Origin: Devosia sp.
Lineage (GTDB): Bacteria > Pseudomonadota > Alphaproteobacteria > Rhizobiales > Devosiaceae
DNA: 64,000 nt
Assembly: GCF_017744655.1 (NCBI RefSeq)
Contig: NZ_JAGIAW010000014.1
Span: 248,001 to 312,000, forward strand
Reading direction: 5' to 3'
Positions 19,568 through 29,175 of this stretch are shown here, piece after piece (position 1 is the stretch's first letter; each line of letters begins with the position of its first letter). A program made the position numbers and the translations under genes. Under the pieces are notes generated by a model. The model saw only the letters and a program-made list of their open reading frames with translations. It was not told where the DNA came from and searched no databases.

Positions 19568-20763
19568 TCGGCCAGGACCGAAAAGTAATACTCCCAGCTA
19601 TATTCATCCAACAGCTTTGCGGATGCAATTACGGTACCGTCTCGACCTTCACGCATGGCCTCCGCAACCGGGCCCTCCAGTGCGTCGCAAATAGTAACGC
19701 CAGGTGTTCCGCCCAATTGGCTGTCGGCATCGAATTCCCGGGGCAGGATGATCGGCGTTCCCAGGACAAGGGCCTCAAGTGGCGAAATGTCATAATCGCC
19801 AATGTCCATGCTGACGAAAAGGTTCGCGCCTGCCTTAAGTGGCATCATCTCATCGTCCGCCACGCGACCGAGAAAGCGTATGCGATCTGCGCATCCCGAG
19901 GCAGCGGCGACCTGTTCGAGGTTTTGCCGCTCCGATCCACCACCGCCCACGACCAGAAGCAAATCATCAATGCCGGACTGCGCGTAAGCTCTAATGATCA
20001 GTTCAATGCGCTTCTTGGGTGCCAGCCTGCTGAGTGAAAGAATATACTTCTTGTTCGTCAGACCCAGTTTTTGCAGGACATCGTCGTTTTTCACCGGCGT
20101 ATCGGCCACGTAACGGCGGTACGCGCCATGGGCGATGGTGGCTTCTTTGCCGTAAAGGAGTTTGGTTTCCCATCCAATCTGCCGGGTAAACACGAAGCGG
20201 CGCTGCGCAGACCGCACAGCGAGGAAGCGCACGATGCAGATGAACTCCAGCGCCCATCGATTTACAAAGCTGAGCTTTGGGGCGACTAGGGAGGTCGTGA
20301 TGCGATATCCCTCGCAAGATTCCACGATCTCCCGAAGGTGCCGGCGAAACACCAGCGAATATTTGGCGTAGTCCTCCGGAAACTGGAACATCTGGCCAAA
20401 GATGAGGAAACGATAGGGAATGGCGCTGAAACGGGTCGCCATATAAGCCAGAGCTACATCATATTCGCTCTGAACAAAGACCAGGTCGACGTTATTTTCT
20501 TTCAGAACGCGCCGCAGCTTGGGCACGTCCCGCAGCCTCTTAAACGCACGGGCGGCACTTTTCCCCTCGCCCCCGTCGCCTATGACGATGACGTCCCGTT
20601 CCTCATACTCGCCGTCGAAGGTTGCCTCGGCACTGTAGGACCATGTTATCAGCAATACGCGATAACCTAGGCTCCGATAGTAAAGGGCACCTTCTTGTAT
20701 CAACCGCTCACCGCCGCCAACCTGATCCAGGGTTGCGGTGATCCATGCAATAGTCTTGGTCAT
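19564..20763 (-). CDS. Glycosyltransferase family 4
   Basis: A GT-B glycosyltransferase of 399 residues. The N-terminal domain begins MTKTIAWITATLDQVGGGER, with the G-rich loop. The C-terminal domain has ILSLSRLAPKKRIELIIRAY, LLVVGGGGSERQNLE, IRFLGRVADDEMMPL and a donor motif DYDISPLEALVLGTPIILP, where the last E of E-x7-E is kept. The ATG at 20763 was chosen over the track start at 20805 because the fold starts there. It should add one sugar of the lipid-linked repeat. Donor and linkage cannot be predicted. Confidence 0.9.
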   Translation of the reverse strand: MTKTIAWITATLDQVGGGERLIQEGALYYRSLGYRVLLITWSYSAEATFDGEYEERDVIVIGDGGEGKSAARAFKRLRDVPKLRRVLKENNVDLVFVQSEYDVALAYMATRFSAIPYRFLIFGQMFQFPEDYAKYSLVFRRHLREIVESCEGYRITTSLVAPKLSFVNRWALEFICIVRFLAVRSAQRRFVFTRQIGWETKLLYGKEATIAHGAYRRYVADTPVKNDDVLQKLGLTNKKYILSLSRLAPKKRIELIIRAYAQSGIDDLLLVVGGGGSERQNLEQVAAASGCADRIRFLGRVADDEMMPLKAGANLFVSMDIGDYDISPLEALVLGTPIILPREFDADSQLGGTPGVTICDALEGPVAEAMREGRDGTVIASAKLLDEYSWEYYFSVLAE

Positions 20764-20832
20764 CGGACACGCCAGTTCAGTTCGGACATCGGGTCCACAC
20801 GGCAACTTAGAAAGCGCAATCGGCGGCCGGCG

Positions 20833-21975
20833 TCACGCCCATGCGTTGCGCCAGTCGGCGTAGTCGACCATTTCGCCATTGCGCAACTCGGCGATATCGC
20901 AGCTCACCATTTCCGCAACCAGAGTATCGAAGCTGTAATTCGGCTCCCAGCCCAGTAGCTTTTTGGCCTTGGAGGCATCGCCCAAAAGCAGATCGACCTC
21001 CGTGGGACGGAAATAGTAGGGATCAATGCGGATGACGGTCTGTCCCACGCTGGGCTGAACATTCTCATCATCGGCGTCGATGAAGGTCGCCAGTCGATCT
21101 ATGTCCACCGCATCGATAACGCCGCGTTCTTCGACGCCAATTCCGCTGAATACCACTGAAATGCCAACGTGCCGAAATGCGGCGATGATGAACTCACGCA
21201 CACTGCGAGTTTGGCCGGTCGCAAGCACGAAATCGTCCGGGGTGTCTTGTTGAAGCATCATCCACATGCCGCGGACGTAGTCACGGGCATGCCCCCAGTC
21301 GCGTTCCGAATTCAGATTCCCAAGGTACAGCTCTTGCCGCCGGCCGATCACGATCTCAGCGACACCGCGCGTAATCTTTCGGGTAACGAATGTCTCGCCC
21401 CGGCGCGGGCTTTCGTGATTGAACAGAATACCGTTGCAGCCAAACATCCCGTACGCTTCGCGATAATTATTCACGATCCAATAGGAATAGAGCTTGGCAA
21501 CGCCATATGGGCTGCGAGGATAGAAGGGAGTCGTTTCCGATTGCGGCACCTCGGCAACCTTGCCGTAGAGTTCGGACGTTGCCGCATTGTAGAATTTCGT
21601 GGAGCGCTGAGCCTCCAAAATCCGCAGCGCCTCGAGCAAGCGCAGCGTTCCTAAACCGTCTACATTGCCGGTTAGCTCCGGCGTCTCGAACGACACGTGA
21701 ACATGGCTCATTGCACCCAGATTATAGATCTCATCCGGCTGCACCGATTGGACAATCCGGATTAGATTGGTCGCGTCTGAGAGATCACCGTGATGAAGGA
21801 ATAGCTCCGCCCCGTTGTCGTGCGGGTCTTTATAGAGGTGATCGATTCTGGCAGTGTTGAACGATGAACTGCGTCTCTTGAGACCATGCACCTCGTAACC
21901 CTTGCACAGAAGCAACTCCGCCAGGTAGCTACCATCTTGGCCAGTAATGCCCGTAATCAGTGCCTTCTTGTGCAT
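20833..21975 (-). CDS. gmd: GDP-mannose 4,6-dehydratase
   Basis: An extended SDR of 380 residues. It starts [20 protein letters not shown], contains [18 protein letters not shown] typical of Gmd, the catalytic serine/threonine and glutamate in [13 protein letters not shown], and [20 protein letters not shown] with YxxxK. The downstream [18 protein letters not shown] block is a Gmd hallmark. It converts GDP-mannose to GDP-4-keto-6-deoxymannose. The aminotransferase encoded at 14138-15259 is the likely next enzyme, and no GDP-fucose synthase is seen in the window. Confidence 0.96.
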   Translation of the reverse strand: MHKKALITGITGQDGSYLAELLLCKGYEVHGLKRRSSSFNTARIDHLYKDPHDNGAELFLHHGDLSDATNLIRIVQSVQPDEIYNLGAMSHVHVSFETPELTGNVDGLGTLRLLEALRILEAQRSTKFYNAATSELYGKVAEVPQSETTPFYPRSPYGVAKLYSYWIVNNYREAYGMFGCNGILFNHESPRRGETFVTRKITRGVAEIVIGRRQELYLGNLNSERDWGHARDYVRGMWMMLQQDTPDDFVLATGQTRSVREFIIAAFRHVGISVVFSGIGVEERGVIDAVDIDRLATFIDADDENVQPSVGQTVIRIDPYYFRPTEVDLLLGDASKAKKLLGWEPNYSFDTLVAEMVSCDIAELRNGEMVDYADWRNAWA

Positions 21976-22189
21976 ATAGCGGCCTTAAAGAACTAATTTT
22001 CCACTGACTTGTCCCCGCGCCTCTATTTGCTACGGCTTCTGATGAACCTACGAAGAGAGCGGTGTGGAAGCTGCCACTCGGGGTGGCGCAGTGACTAGCG
22101 AATATTGACCCTTGTTTCAACCCCTATCGATCGGCCCTGCAAGTCGCTCTGCGGCCATAACAAGGTATGCCGTAACTCGTGTTCGACAG

Positions 22190-22669
22190 CTATGAGCGTG
22201 AATCATGTAAATGGGCCTGTACGCCAGAAAGTCGCCGTTTTGCCTGTTCGGTTATGGGGATGACCACCCCCTCCCCCTCGATCAGGCGGCCGCCTGCTTG
22301 GTCTTCCACCCACGTCGCTATCGTCGCCTGCCGGCGATCGAGTGCCACCACTTCAGCTATCGCGGTGTATTTTTCGCCGATAAACACCGGCTTGAGGAAC
22401 TTGACCGTTTGATCCAACCAAAGCGTGCCAAGGCCGGGCATATCCATTCCAAAGATGCCAGAGAACTTTGCGACGGAGATCATGCCATGGGCAATCCGGC
22501 GGCCGAAAATCGTGCTCGCCGCATAATCATCGTCGAAATGCACCGGATTGAAGTCGCCCGAAAGCTGGCCAAATGCCAACACGTCTGCATCCGATATGAC
22601 ATAGTCGCGGCGAATCTTTTCACCCAGCTTCAAGTCTGAAACGGTCTTGCAAGCGCGAGGCTTTTCCAT
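22190..22669 (-). CDS. MaoC-family hot-dog dehydratase/hydratase
   Basis: A single hot-dog domain of 159 residues. The hydratase motif is visible as [18 protein letters not shown] with aspartate and histidine, followed by [16 protein letters not shown]. The ATG at 22669 has a GGAGAGTAAG-type ribosome site and removes the spurious N-terminal 38 residues of the track ORF. MaoC proteins hydrate enoyl-CoA thioesters. Such a gene is unusual in a glycan locus. It might supply a hydroxyacyl group for N-acylation of an amino sugar, which is speculation. It is divergent from the acetyltransferase gene with 52 bases between starts. Confidence 0.85.
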   Translation of the reverse strand: MEKPRACKTVSDLKLGEKIRRDYVISDADVLAFGQLSGDFNPVHFDDDYAASTIFGRRIAHGMISVAKFSGIFGMDMPGLGTLWLDQTVKFLKPVFIGEKYTAIAEVVALDRRQATIATWVEDQAGGRLIEGEGVVIPITEQAKRRLSGVQAHLHDSRS

Positions 22670-22721
22670 CTTACTCTCCGGGCCCAACGGGGTTAGTGAC
22701 AACAACCAGCAGGAGATTGCA

Positions 22722-23393
22722 ATGGCCTTCGCCATATACGGAACCGGCGGCTTTGCAAGGGAAGTCGCGCCCGTAGTCGCCATGAATTTGCGTCAGAAGG
22801 CGCAAGCTACCCCTGTTGCAATTGGCGCGGACATCGTTTTCGTCGACGACGCTGACGTCACCCCTCCGGAGGTGAATGGCTATGCCGTCATAGATTTCGA
22901 AGCCCTAAAATCTGAAAACCACAAGCATCGAAAGGTGGTCGTGGCTATTGGAGACGGGGCCGTAAGGCGCAAGATCGAAGAAAGATGCGTCAGCGCGGGG
23001 CTCACACTGGCAAGCGTTCAATCAGCAAGTTCAAGGGTGATGGACGACGTGGAAATCGGCGCAGGCGCCATTATCTGCGACCAGGTTATACTCACCTCCA
23101 ACATCAAAGTCGGAAGGTCGTTTCAGGCGAATCTTTATTCCTATGTCGCGCATGATTGCGTCGTGGGAGACTATGTAACATTTGCCCCACGCGTCAGCGT
23201 AAATGGCAACGTGATCATCGGCGACGACGTGTACATTGGTACGGGCGCCATGATTATTCAGGGCACTCCCAGCGAACCGATCAGCATAGGCCATGGGGCA
23301 GTTATTGGCATGGGGTCCGTTGTGACCAAATCCGTGCCGGAAAGAACCTTGGTGGTGGGGAACCCCGCGCGCGCGATCAAGACGTTCGACTGA
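22722..23393 (+). CDS. NeuD/PglD-type sugar O/N-acyltransferase
   Basis: A protein of 223 residues with an N-terminal Rossmann-like subdomain ([17 protein letters not shown]) and a C-terminal left-handed beta-helix made of hexapeptide repeats from about residue 105 (e.g. [33 protein letters not shown]). The histidine in [12 protein letters not shown] fits the catalytic base of PglD and PerB. AGGAG precedes the ATG at 22722, so the first 25 codons of the track ORF were dropped. It probably acylates the 4-amino sugar made by one of the two aminotransferases in the locus. Confidence 0.88.
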   Translation: MAFAIYGTGGFAREVAPVVAMNLRQKAQATPVAIGADIVFVDDADVTPPEVNGYAVIDFEALKSENHKHRKVVVAIGDGAVRRKIEERCVSAGLTLASVQSASSRVMDDVEIGAGAIICDQVILTSNIKVGRSFQANLYSYVAHDCVVGDYVTFAPRVSVNGNVIIGDDVYIGTGAMIIQGTPSEPISIGHGAVIGMGSVVTKSVPERTLVVGNPARAIKTFD

Positions 23394-23573
23394 AGAACGT
23401 CAGTGGGAGATGCGCTACCATCCCAGTTGGGATGTCGAACAGCGCTATACGGGCCGCAGACGGCGCGTAGCATCCAAAGCTGTTGAATGGCAGATGACGT
23501 GAGGTGGCAAAATTCATCAATGTGTTATAATACGATGCTTGACCATTGAATGCCTGAACTGAACGGTGCCCCG

Positions 23574-23786
23574 ATGCCGAAAATACTATTCATAACCTCG
23601 ATATTGCTCACCGCATTCGCCACCCCCGCCCATGCTTACCTTGATCCAGGTACCGGCAGCATGTTGCTCCAGGCTATTATCGGCGCGGTGGCGGTCGCTG
23701 GGGCCACTCTGTCCATGTATTGGCGTCAGCTGCGCGACAAATTCTCGTTCCTGTTAAAGCGGGCACGAGGCCAGGGTAAGAATTGA
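23574..23786 (+). CDS. Small secreted or membrane protein with DPGTGS motif
   Basis: A protein of 70 residues if started at the second ATG. It has a signal peptide (MPKILFITSILLTAFATPAHA), then YLDPGTGSMLLQ, a further hydrophobic segment of about 18 residues and a basic tail. Small proteins with YLDPGTGS are seen in other surface-glycan loci, but I know of no function. The stop overlaps the start of the next gene (TTGA), so it is translated together with the methyltransferase fusion. It may be a membrane partner of that protein. Confidence 0.75.
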   Translation: MPKILFITSILLTAFATPAHAYLDPGTGSMLLQAIIGAVAVAGATLSMYWRQLRDKFSFLLKRARGQGKN

Positions 23787-25159
23787 AACCACTCGCCGCT
23801 TCGTTTCGCGATCCGTCTGGCCACATTTACAGCTCGGATGGACGCATTCTTCGGGTCGTAACGCCCACCGGTCTCGACTATTTCTCTCGCTCTCACGGCC
23901 TACTGCGCCAGATGGTGGCAGAAGGGAGATTGGTGGACTTCTCCGAGGTTAATGCCGAGGGGCTGGATTTCGAAGATAATATCGGAGTCGTGCTCGAGCA
24001 TCCGCGTCTCGACTTGCTGTCCATGCCCTATGAATGGTCTTTTTCTCTGCTGAAGGCCGCAGCGCTATTTCACCTCGATTTCCATATGGACCTTCTGGAA
24101 CAGGGCTTCACTCTGTCAGATGCCTCGGCCTACAATGTACAATTTGTCGGCGTGCGCCCAATCTTCATCGATCACCTGTCCATTCGGCCCTACAGCGAGG
24201 GTGAGTTTTGGACGGGGCATCGGCAATTTTGCGAGCAATTTCTCAACCCGCTCCTGCTTCGGAGCTATTTCGACATCGCACACAACGCCTGGTATCGGGG
24301 AAATCTGGAAGGAATTCCGCTGTCTGATTTCTCCCGGCTTCTGCCCTGGCACCGCAGGCTATCGTGGCGAGTACTCAGTAACATCGTTTTGCCAGCTCAT
24401 TTCCAGAAGCGGACCCAAAGCGAAAGAGATGTCCCGGTAGACCTCAGCAGCAGAAGCCTGCCCAAGGCCGGCCTCCTAGCCATGCTCCGCCAGCTCCGCG
24501 CTTGGATTGGCTCGCTCAATCCGGCGAACCAGACAGCTACGACCTGGGCCAACTATGCGGCGACGGCGACTTACGATTCCGAGGAAATGGCAGCCAAGAA
24601 GCGTTTCGTTAAGAAATTTATCGGCGAAGCCGACGGCGGCACCGTGATAGACCTCGGATGCAATACCGGTGACTATAGCGTTGCGGCGCTGGAGGCAGGG
24701 GCATCTTCCGTGGTCGGCTTTGATTTCGATCAGCAGACGCTCGACATCGCCTACCAGCGCGCATTGACAAGCGGTCTCAATTTTCTTCCGCTTTTTCTTG
24801 ATGCCAGAAACCCCTCGCCTGCCCAAGGTTGGCGCGAAGCAGAGCGCGATGCGTTCTCCACGCGGTTCAAAGCCGATACGGTGTTGGCCTTGGCCTTCGA
24901 GCATCATCTAGCCATCGCGCATAATGTGCCGATCGATCAGGTCGTCCACTGGATTACCAAACTGGCTCCCCGCGCGATTATCGAGTTTGTCCCCAAATCG
25001 GACCCGACTGTCCAAAAAATGCTGGCCCTGCGTGAAGACATCTTCGCGTCCTATAGCGAGGATGCCTTTGTAGCCGCGCTCAACCAGGTCGGCAGTATCG
25101 TAGGGCGCGAAGTGGTCAGCGCAACCGGCCGGACGATATACGCTCTGCAGGCGCGTTGA
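23783..25159 (+). CDS. Kinase-like N-domain fused to SAM methyltransferase
   Basis: A protein of 458 residues. The C-terminal half is a class I methyltransferase with motif I TVIDLGCNTGDYSVAALEAG at about 287-305 and VVGFDFD after it. The N-terminal 250 residues contain LSDASAYNVQF followed by PIFIDHLS, where D113, N118 and D130 have the spacing of the D-x4-N-x(11-12)-D catalytic core of kinase-like phosphotransferases. RQFCEQFLNPLLL follows. This arrangement recalls large methyltransferases from rhizobial and EPS loci (NoeA-like). Whether the N-domain binds nucleotide is inference. The start is TTG, overlapping the previous stop. The next gene starts one base after its stop. Confidence 0.82.
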   Translation: MKPLAASFRDPSGHIYSSDGRILRVVTPTGLDYFSRSHGLLRQMVAEGRLVDFSEVNAEGLDFEDNIGVVLEHPRLDLLSMPYEWSFSLLKAAALFHLDFHMDLLEQGFTLSDASAYNVQFVGVRPIFIDHLSIRPYSEGEFWTGHRQFCEQFLNPLLLRSYFDIAHNAWYRGNLEGIPLSDFSRLLPWHRRLSWRVLSNIVLPAHFQKRTQSERDVPVDLSSRSLPKAGLLAMLRQLRAWIGSLNPANQTATTWANYAATATYDSEEMAAKKRFVKKFIGEADGGTVIDLGCNTGDYSVAALEAGASSVVGFDFDQQTLDIAYQRALTSGLNFLPLFLDARNPSPAQGWREAERDAFSTRFKADTVLALAFEHHLAIAHNVPIDQVVHWITKLAPRAIIEFVPKSDPTVQKMLALREDIFASYSEDAFVAALNQVGSIVGREVVSATGRTIYALQAR

Positions 25160-26896
25160 ATGGCCCGCAATCATCTCCTGGTTGCGGGCGCCGCTCTGTT
25201 GTTGCCGAGCATCCTTTTTCTCGGCTTTCCGGCCGAGATCGCGAACGCTAACAGCGCGGAAATCGCCTTTTCGCCTTCGGACCTGTTGCCGTTCGTCTGG
25301 TGCTTCCTGGCGATCTCTGCCGCATCATATGCGGTGCTTATCGCATTTCCCGGTATCGCAGGCGCAATATTGGCCACTATGGCAGCCCTATCTGCTGCGA
25401 TTATCACCTGGAACGTGGTCTTTTCGACACTCGGCCCCACCGATGCTTCATGGCGGCCGGCCGGAATAGCGATTGAACTTGGCAGCCTCGCGATGGCGGC
25501 TGTTCTCTTTCTCCGCCTACCCAGAACATTGATGCTCAGGGCAGCATGTCTGTTCGGCCTGATGAACTTTGCGGTTACGGCGAGCCAGATGGCAACGCTT
25601 CTGACGACACTCACCCCACGCGATGTAGGGGCACAGGTCGAACGTGACTTTCCAGCACCAGTATCAGCACAGGCAAATGTTTATCACATCGTTCTCGACG
25701 CCTTTTCCGAGCAGTTTCTGGAAAGCCAGCTGAACAAATATGCAGACCAGTTAGCCGGCTTCACCTTTTATCCGCGCGCTTTCACGCATTACGGGACCAC
25801 TGATCTGTCGATGCGGGCAGTCTTCAGCGGAACGCTTCATGGTGCCGACTTGGTGGAGTGGGGGGATGCCGCATTTTCGAACGGCCTTCTCAAGTCGCTC
25901 AGCGATGCCGGAATACAGCTGACCCAATACCCTTTCTACAACTCCTTCTGCAGCCCCGATGCCATCGTATGCGAGGCAACCCAGGATCATTTCACCAATA
26001 CAAGACCCGGTTTCGAAAGCTTCAGTTTGATCGACCTTGCCTTTCAAAAAACGATGCCCCCATCAGTCCGCAGCTGGATGCTGACCCTCGGCTCCGAGGA
26101 TTCAGGGCGGCCCGGTTGGGAACTTGGCTTTTCGGTCTCAAGCTGGATTGAAACCCTCCTCAAAGGCGAGGAGCCAGTCTGGCGGCGAAATATTCAGGCG
26201 CAGACGATCCAGACGGTGGATGACTTCATACGAACCGAGCCGCGTTTGGGCGATAGCGGGCGCTACACATATCTGCACGTTATGCTGCCGCACGATCCCC
26301 ATGTATTCGACCCAGACTGTCGATTTGCGCCCGAGGGGCGGGAGGCGGAGAAATCACAACAACAACGCATTGATGATCAATTCGCCTGTGCAATGTTCCA
26401 ACTCAACCGTGTCCTTCAAACAATTAAGTCGCTGTCGCGGTTTGACAATGCCCTTATCCTGGTTCACGGCGACCATGGTTCATCCTATACTTGGGCTTGC
26501 CCGGCTTGGGACAAGGCTCAGGCTTTTGACGAATCAGTATTGGATGCTGATCGTCATGCCGACGAGACGGAGAACTGGTCAGATCAACAGGTTCGGTGCA
26601 TTGCCCAGCCTCTATTGCTTGTGAAACGGCCAAATTCGACGATGTTTAAGGTATCAACCGAGTTAGCAAGTCTCGTAGATATTGCGTCGACTATTCTGGA
26701 CCACTTCGGTTTATCTATGCAAAGCGATGGCTCCTCCCTTCTCATCGACAATCCGCGACGGTGGCCGGTACCAACTTTCTTCGCGACCCAATCTGGCACG
26801 CTGCAGCAAATTCAACGTTTTTCACGCTACGAGTTTGACGGGCTAAGTTGGAGGTTCGTTGGAACGACTGTTAACGGTGCTAAAACAAATCAGTAA
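25160..26896 (+). CDS. Sulfatase-fold inner-membrane enzyme
   Basis: A protein of 578 residues. Four or five membrane helices occupy residues 1-160, then comes a periplasmic alkaline-phosphatase-superfamily domain. The metal ligand strand VYHIVLDAFSEQF, a candidate nucleophile region HYGTTDLSMRAVFSG, the histidine pair region VMLPHDPHVFD and LILVHGDHGSSYTW are all in the expected order. No CxPxR sulfatase signature is seen, so a phosphoglycerol or phosphoethanolamine transferase-like reaction on the glycan is more likely than sulfate hydrolysis. It directly abuts the methyltransferase fusion and is the last glycan gene of the element. Confidence 0.85.
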   Translation: MARNHLLVAGAALLLPSILFLGFPAEIANANSAEIAFSPSDLLPFVWCFLAISAASYAVLIAFPGIAGAILATMAALSAAIITWNVVFSTLGPTDASWRPAGIAIELGSLAMAAVLFLRLPRTLMLRAACLFGLMNFAVTASQMATLLTTLTPRDVGAQVERDFPAPVSAQANVYHIVLDAFSEQFLESQLNKYADQLAGFTFYPRAFTHYGTTDLSMRAVFSGTLHGADLVEWGDAAFSNGLLKSLSDAGIQLTQYPFYNSFCSPDAIVCEATQDHFTNTRPGFESFSLIDLAFQKTMPPSVRSWMLTLGSEDSGRPGWELGFSVSSWIETLLKGEEPVWRRNIQAQTIQTVDDFIRTEPRLGDSGRYTYLHVMLPHDPHVFDPDCRFAPEGREAEKSQQQRIDDQFACAMFQLNRVLQTIKSLSRFDNALILVHGDHGSSYTWACPAWDKAQAFDESVLDADRHADETENWSDQQVRCIAQPLLLVKRPNSTMFKVSTELASLVDIASTILDHFGLSMQSDGSSLLIDNPRRWPVPTFFATQSGTLQQIQRFSRYEFDGLSWRFVGTTVNGAKTNQ

Positions 26897-27156
26897 TCGA
26901 ACAACGAGAGATCGGGGCAGAGCGTGCTTTTCAAACCTCGTGCGTAGCACGTTGGACTGCGACATCGGAGAGGCAGGCGTTTCAAATTTCGAGAGTCTGG
27001 CAAAAGCCCATCGGAAATTAGCTTTGCTGGTGCACAGGTGTGCGTTCTTCAATTTGCTTCGATATGATTTGTATTGCGTCAAGATGCTTCATTTTGCTTC
27101 AGCGTGCTACAATGGGGATGAGAGGCTGATTAGGCGGGCTGAGAGGATAGTAAAAG
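26897..27156. other. Gap between glycan and mobility modules
   Basis: There is no convincing gene. The sequence is AT-richer and marks the switch from glycan genes to mobility genes. The promoter of the next gene probably lies in its second half. Confidence 0.4.
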
Positions 27157-27690
27157 GTGGCAAGGCGTACGATCTTGAGCGACGAAGAGCTGGCGACAGG
27201 CGCCAAGGCCCTTGCGGACGACCTGCGCATTGGCGAAACCCGCCGACTGAAGCTGGCCAAGGTCATCGACGACCACCTTGCCTGGTTCGACCTAGCTCGG
27301 GCACGCGGCCTGGAATGGACAGACATCATCGACCTCCTGTTCCAGGCCGGCGTCACAAGGCCAGACGGGCGCCCCCTCTCGCGGGGGCACCTGTCCTCCC
27401 TTGTGTGGCGCAAGCTACAGTCGTCGGATGTTGGTGCCCCGGCGCAGGCCACGGCTCAAGCTCGTCTGGCCGAGCCGCAAGAACTTGGCCGGAAACGTAG
27501 CACAGTGGCAGGGATGACCAAGCCCGAGGAAGCTGTGAGCGAGTCGGTCGTGACGGCATCGCCAACCCTCACTCTGAAACCTGCTAAGCAGAACAAGACT
27601 AAGCCGGTCGATGGCGATGGCAAATCGTCCGATCGCGACAAGCTCATTGCTTTCATGCGCCGCTCTGCAAGGGTTCGGCGAGACGAATGA
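27157..27690 (+). CDS. Unknown element protein with helix-turn-helix-like N-domain
   Basis: A protein of 177 residues starting at GTG. Residues 1-90 are helical, with GLEWTDIIDLLFQAGVTRPDG and then LSRGHLSSLVWRKL. This resembles the winged helix pattern of recombinase-type and mobilization accessory DNA-binding domains. Residues 95-160 are low complexity (T, P, K, A) and the tail ends RRSARVRRDE, which is basic. It could be an accessory protein that binds the origin of transfer. I do not recognise a named family. Confidence 0.65.
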   Translation: MARRTILSDEELATGAKALADDLRIGETRRLKLAKVIDDHLAWFDLARARGLEWTDIIDLLFQAGVTRPDGRPLSRGHLSSLVWRKLQSSDVGAPAQATAQARLAEPQELGRKRSTVAGMTKPEEAVSESVVTASPTLTLKPAKQNKTKPVDGDGKSSDRDKLIAFMRRSARVRRDE

Positions 27691-28350
27691 GGGGCGACAG
27701 TCCCTCGGTTGCGGCAAGAAGCCGATACCAGGACTGATGACGAAAGAGCGAGCACCATCAGCCACTCGAATTGTTGGCCGGATCATAATTGTGACTTCGG
27801 GTCGGGCCACCCCGCTCTTTCCGGCCGATCCGCAGGTTTTTCTTCGCAGACTTGGACATGAAATTTCTCCGCGACCGGAAGCGGGCAACCTCTCCCGACC
27901 TCTCAACCCGTCACGGGGAAAGCGCCGCCCTCTCACTCGAGGACGGCGTCACAAACCTGGCCGATAGGATGGGGCAGAATGGCTCAGCACCAGTCGGCCA
28001 GCCTCTTGGCCTTGCCTTCGAGATCGAGCCGGACATCCAAGCTCTGCCGGCACCGAGCCTCGGCGGTGATGCTGTGAGAAATAGAAGACAGACGAAAGCG
28101 GGCCGCCTTCCCTTGCGAGGACGGTTTCGACGATTTTCGTGGTTTGGGCTCTTGAGCATCCGCCCTTGCGCAGGAACGCGCTGCGGCCTTCCTGATCATG
28201 GTGACGATTTGCGATGCTGCACCCGTCACCACACCACCTGTCAACCTCCCTTCCTTCTCCTGAGTTTAAATCGGAGAGACCCCACGCAGCACCCGACAAA
28301 GTTGAGTCTGACTACGATGTCGTATATTGTCGTTTAAAAGGAGTATGTCG
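27691..28350. other. 660-base stretch with no sure gene
   Basis: Several overlapping ORFs exist on both strands and none has a recognisable domain. The best coding candidate is a minus-strand ORF at 27984-28244 (86 residues, ending VRLDLEGKAKRLADWC), followed by a 33-codon basic ORF starting near 27858. Both are doubtful. The last 50 bases hold two TGTCGT copies ten bases apart (28318 and 28328) next to AT-rich promoter-like sequence, a possible operator for the regulator that follows. Confidence 0.35.
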
Positions 28351-29175
28351 ATGTCGGATCAACCGAAGACAGAGAAGACTGCGATCGCCCAACGGGTCGA
28401 GCAGCGCATGGAGGACTTGGGGATATCCCAGGCCGAGGTGGCTCGCCGGGGACGGTTCAACAGGGCTTTTATCTCCGACATCATTGTCGGGAGAAAGGTC
28501 AAACTCCGGGACAGGAACTACGTTCGACTGGCCCACGCACTCCTGACCACACCTCAATATCTGCGTTTTGGAATACCACCGACCAAGGAGGAAATGGCGC
28601 TGCTTGGTGCCGGAGGCTTGCTTCCTCCATCGAGTGCGGAAGGATCTGAACAATCAGCCGAAGATATGGAGGCGATTGCGCGGGCGTTCGATGATTTCAG
28701 CCTTGAGCAGTCAAGCCGGATCGAACCGATAGCCGAGGCAAGGCGCACTGTAGGTTGGACCAAAACTCCAGCAATTCCGCTATTTCGCTCCGAAGGCCGA
28801 TCAGATGGAGCGGCGGTTATCAGAAACCCTGCGGCCCAAATGGTGCAGGGGCCGCACTTCGCAGTGCGAGACTGGTACGCGCTTGCCATAGCCGATGCAA
28901 CAATGGCGCCCCGCTACGAAGCGGGCGACTATGTTTATGCCGCTCAGGGCAATGACGTACGGGCGAAAGACTATGTTGTCGTGCGTGTCGCGAGCCGCGT
29001 CGGCCGAACGCCGGTACAGCTTGCCTATGTTCGCCAATTGCTGCGTCGCACTCCGGACGAAATTGTCGTGCGCCAGCTTTCTCCGAGCATCGAAACTGTC
29101 ATTCCGCAAGCCACAGTTCTTAGTATCGATCGGATCGTGGTAGCGGGAGAAGTTTTCGGCGGGTCCGATTTTTAA
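28351..29175 (+). CDS. HTH/S24-like transcriptional regulator with degenerate protease dyad
   Basis: A protein of 274 residues. An N-terminal Cro/CI-type HTH (AQRVEQRMEDLGISQAEVAR, then INVGRK-like FISDIIVGRK) is followed by a linker and a C-terminal LexA/CI-type fold (about 150-274). The protease site that should read GDSMxP is ADATMAPRYEAGD, so the serine is threonine. The lysine position reads AYVRQLL, with arginine in place of lysine. Self-cleavage is therefore doubtful. The second ATG at 28351 is used because AAGGAG lies seven bases before it, whereas it is only one base from the ATG at 28345. It probably controls the mobility genes. Confidence 0.85.
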   Translation: MSDQPKTEKTAIAQRVEQRMEDLGISQAEVARRGRFNRAFISDIIVGRKVKLRDRNYVRLAHALLTTPQYLRFGIPPTKEEMALLGAGGLLPPSSAEGSEQSAEDMEAIARAFDDFSLEQSSRIEPIAEARRTVGWTKTPAIPLFRSEGRSDGAAVIRNPAAQMVQGPHFAVRDWYALAIADATMAPRYEAGDYVYAAQGNDVRAKDYVVVRVASRVGRTPVQLAYVRQLLRRTPDEIVVRQLSPSIETVIPQATVLSIDRIVVAGEVFGGSDF

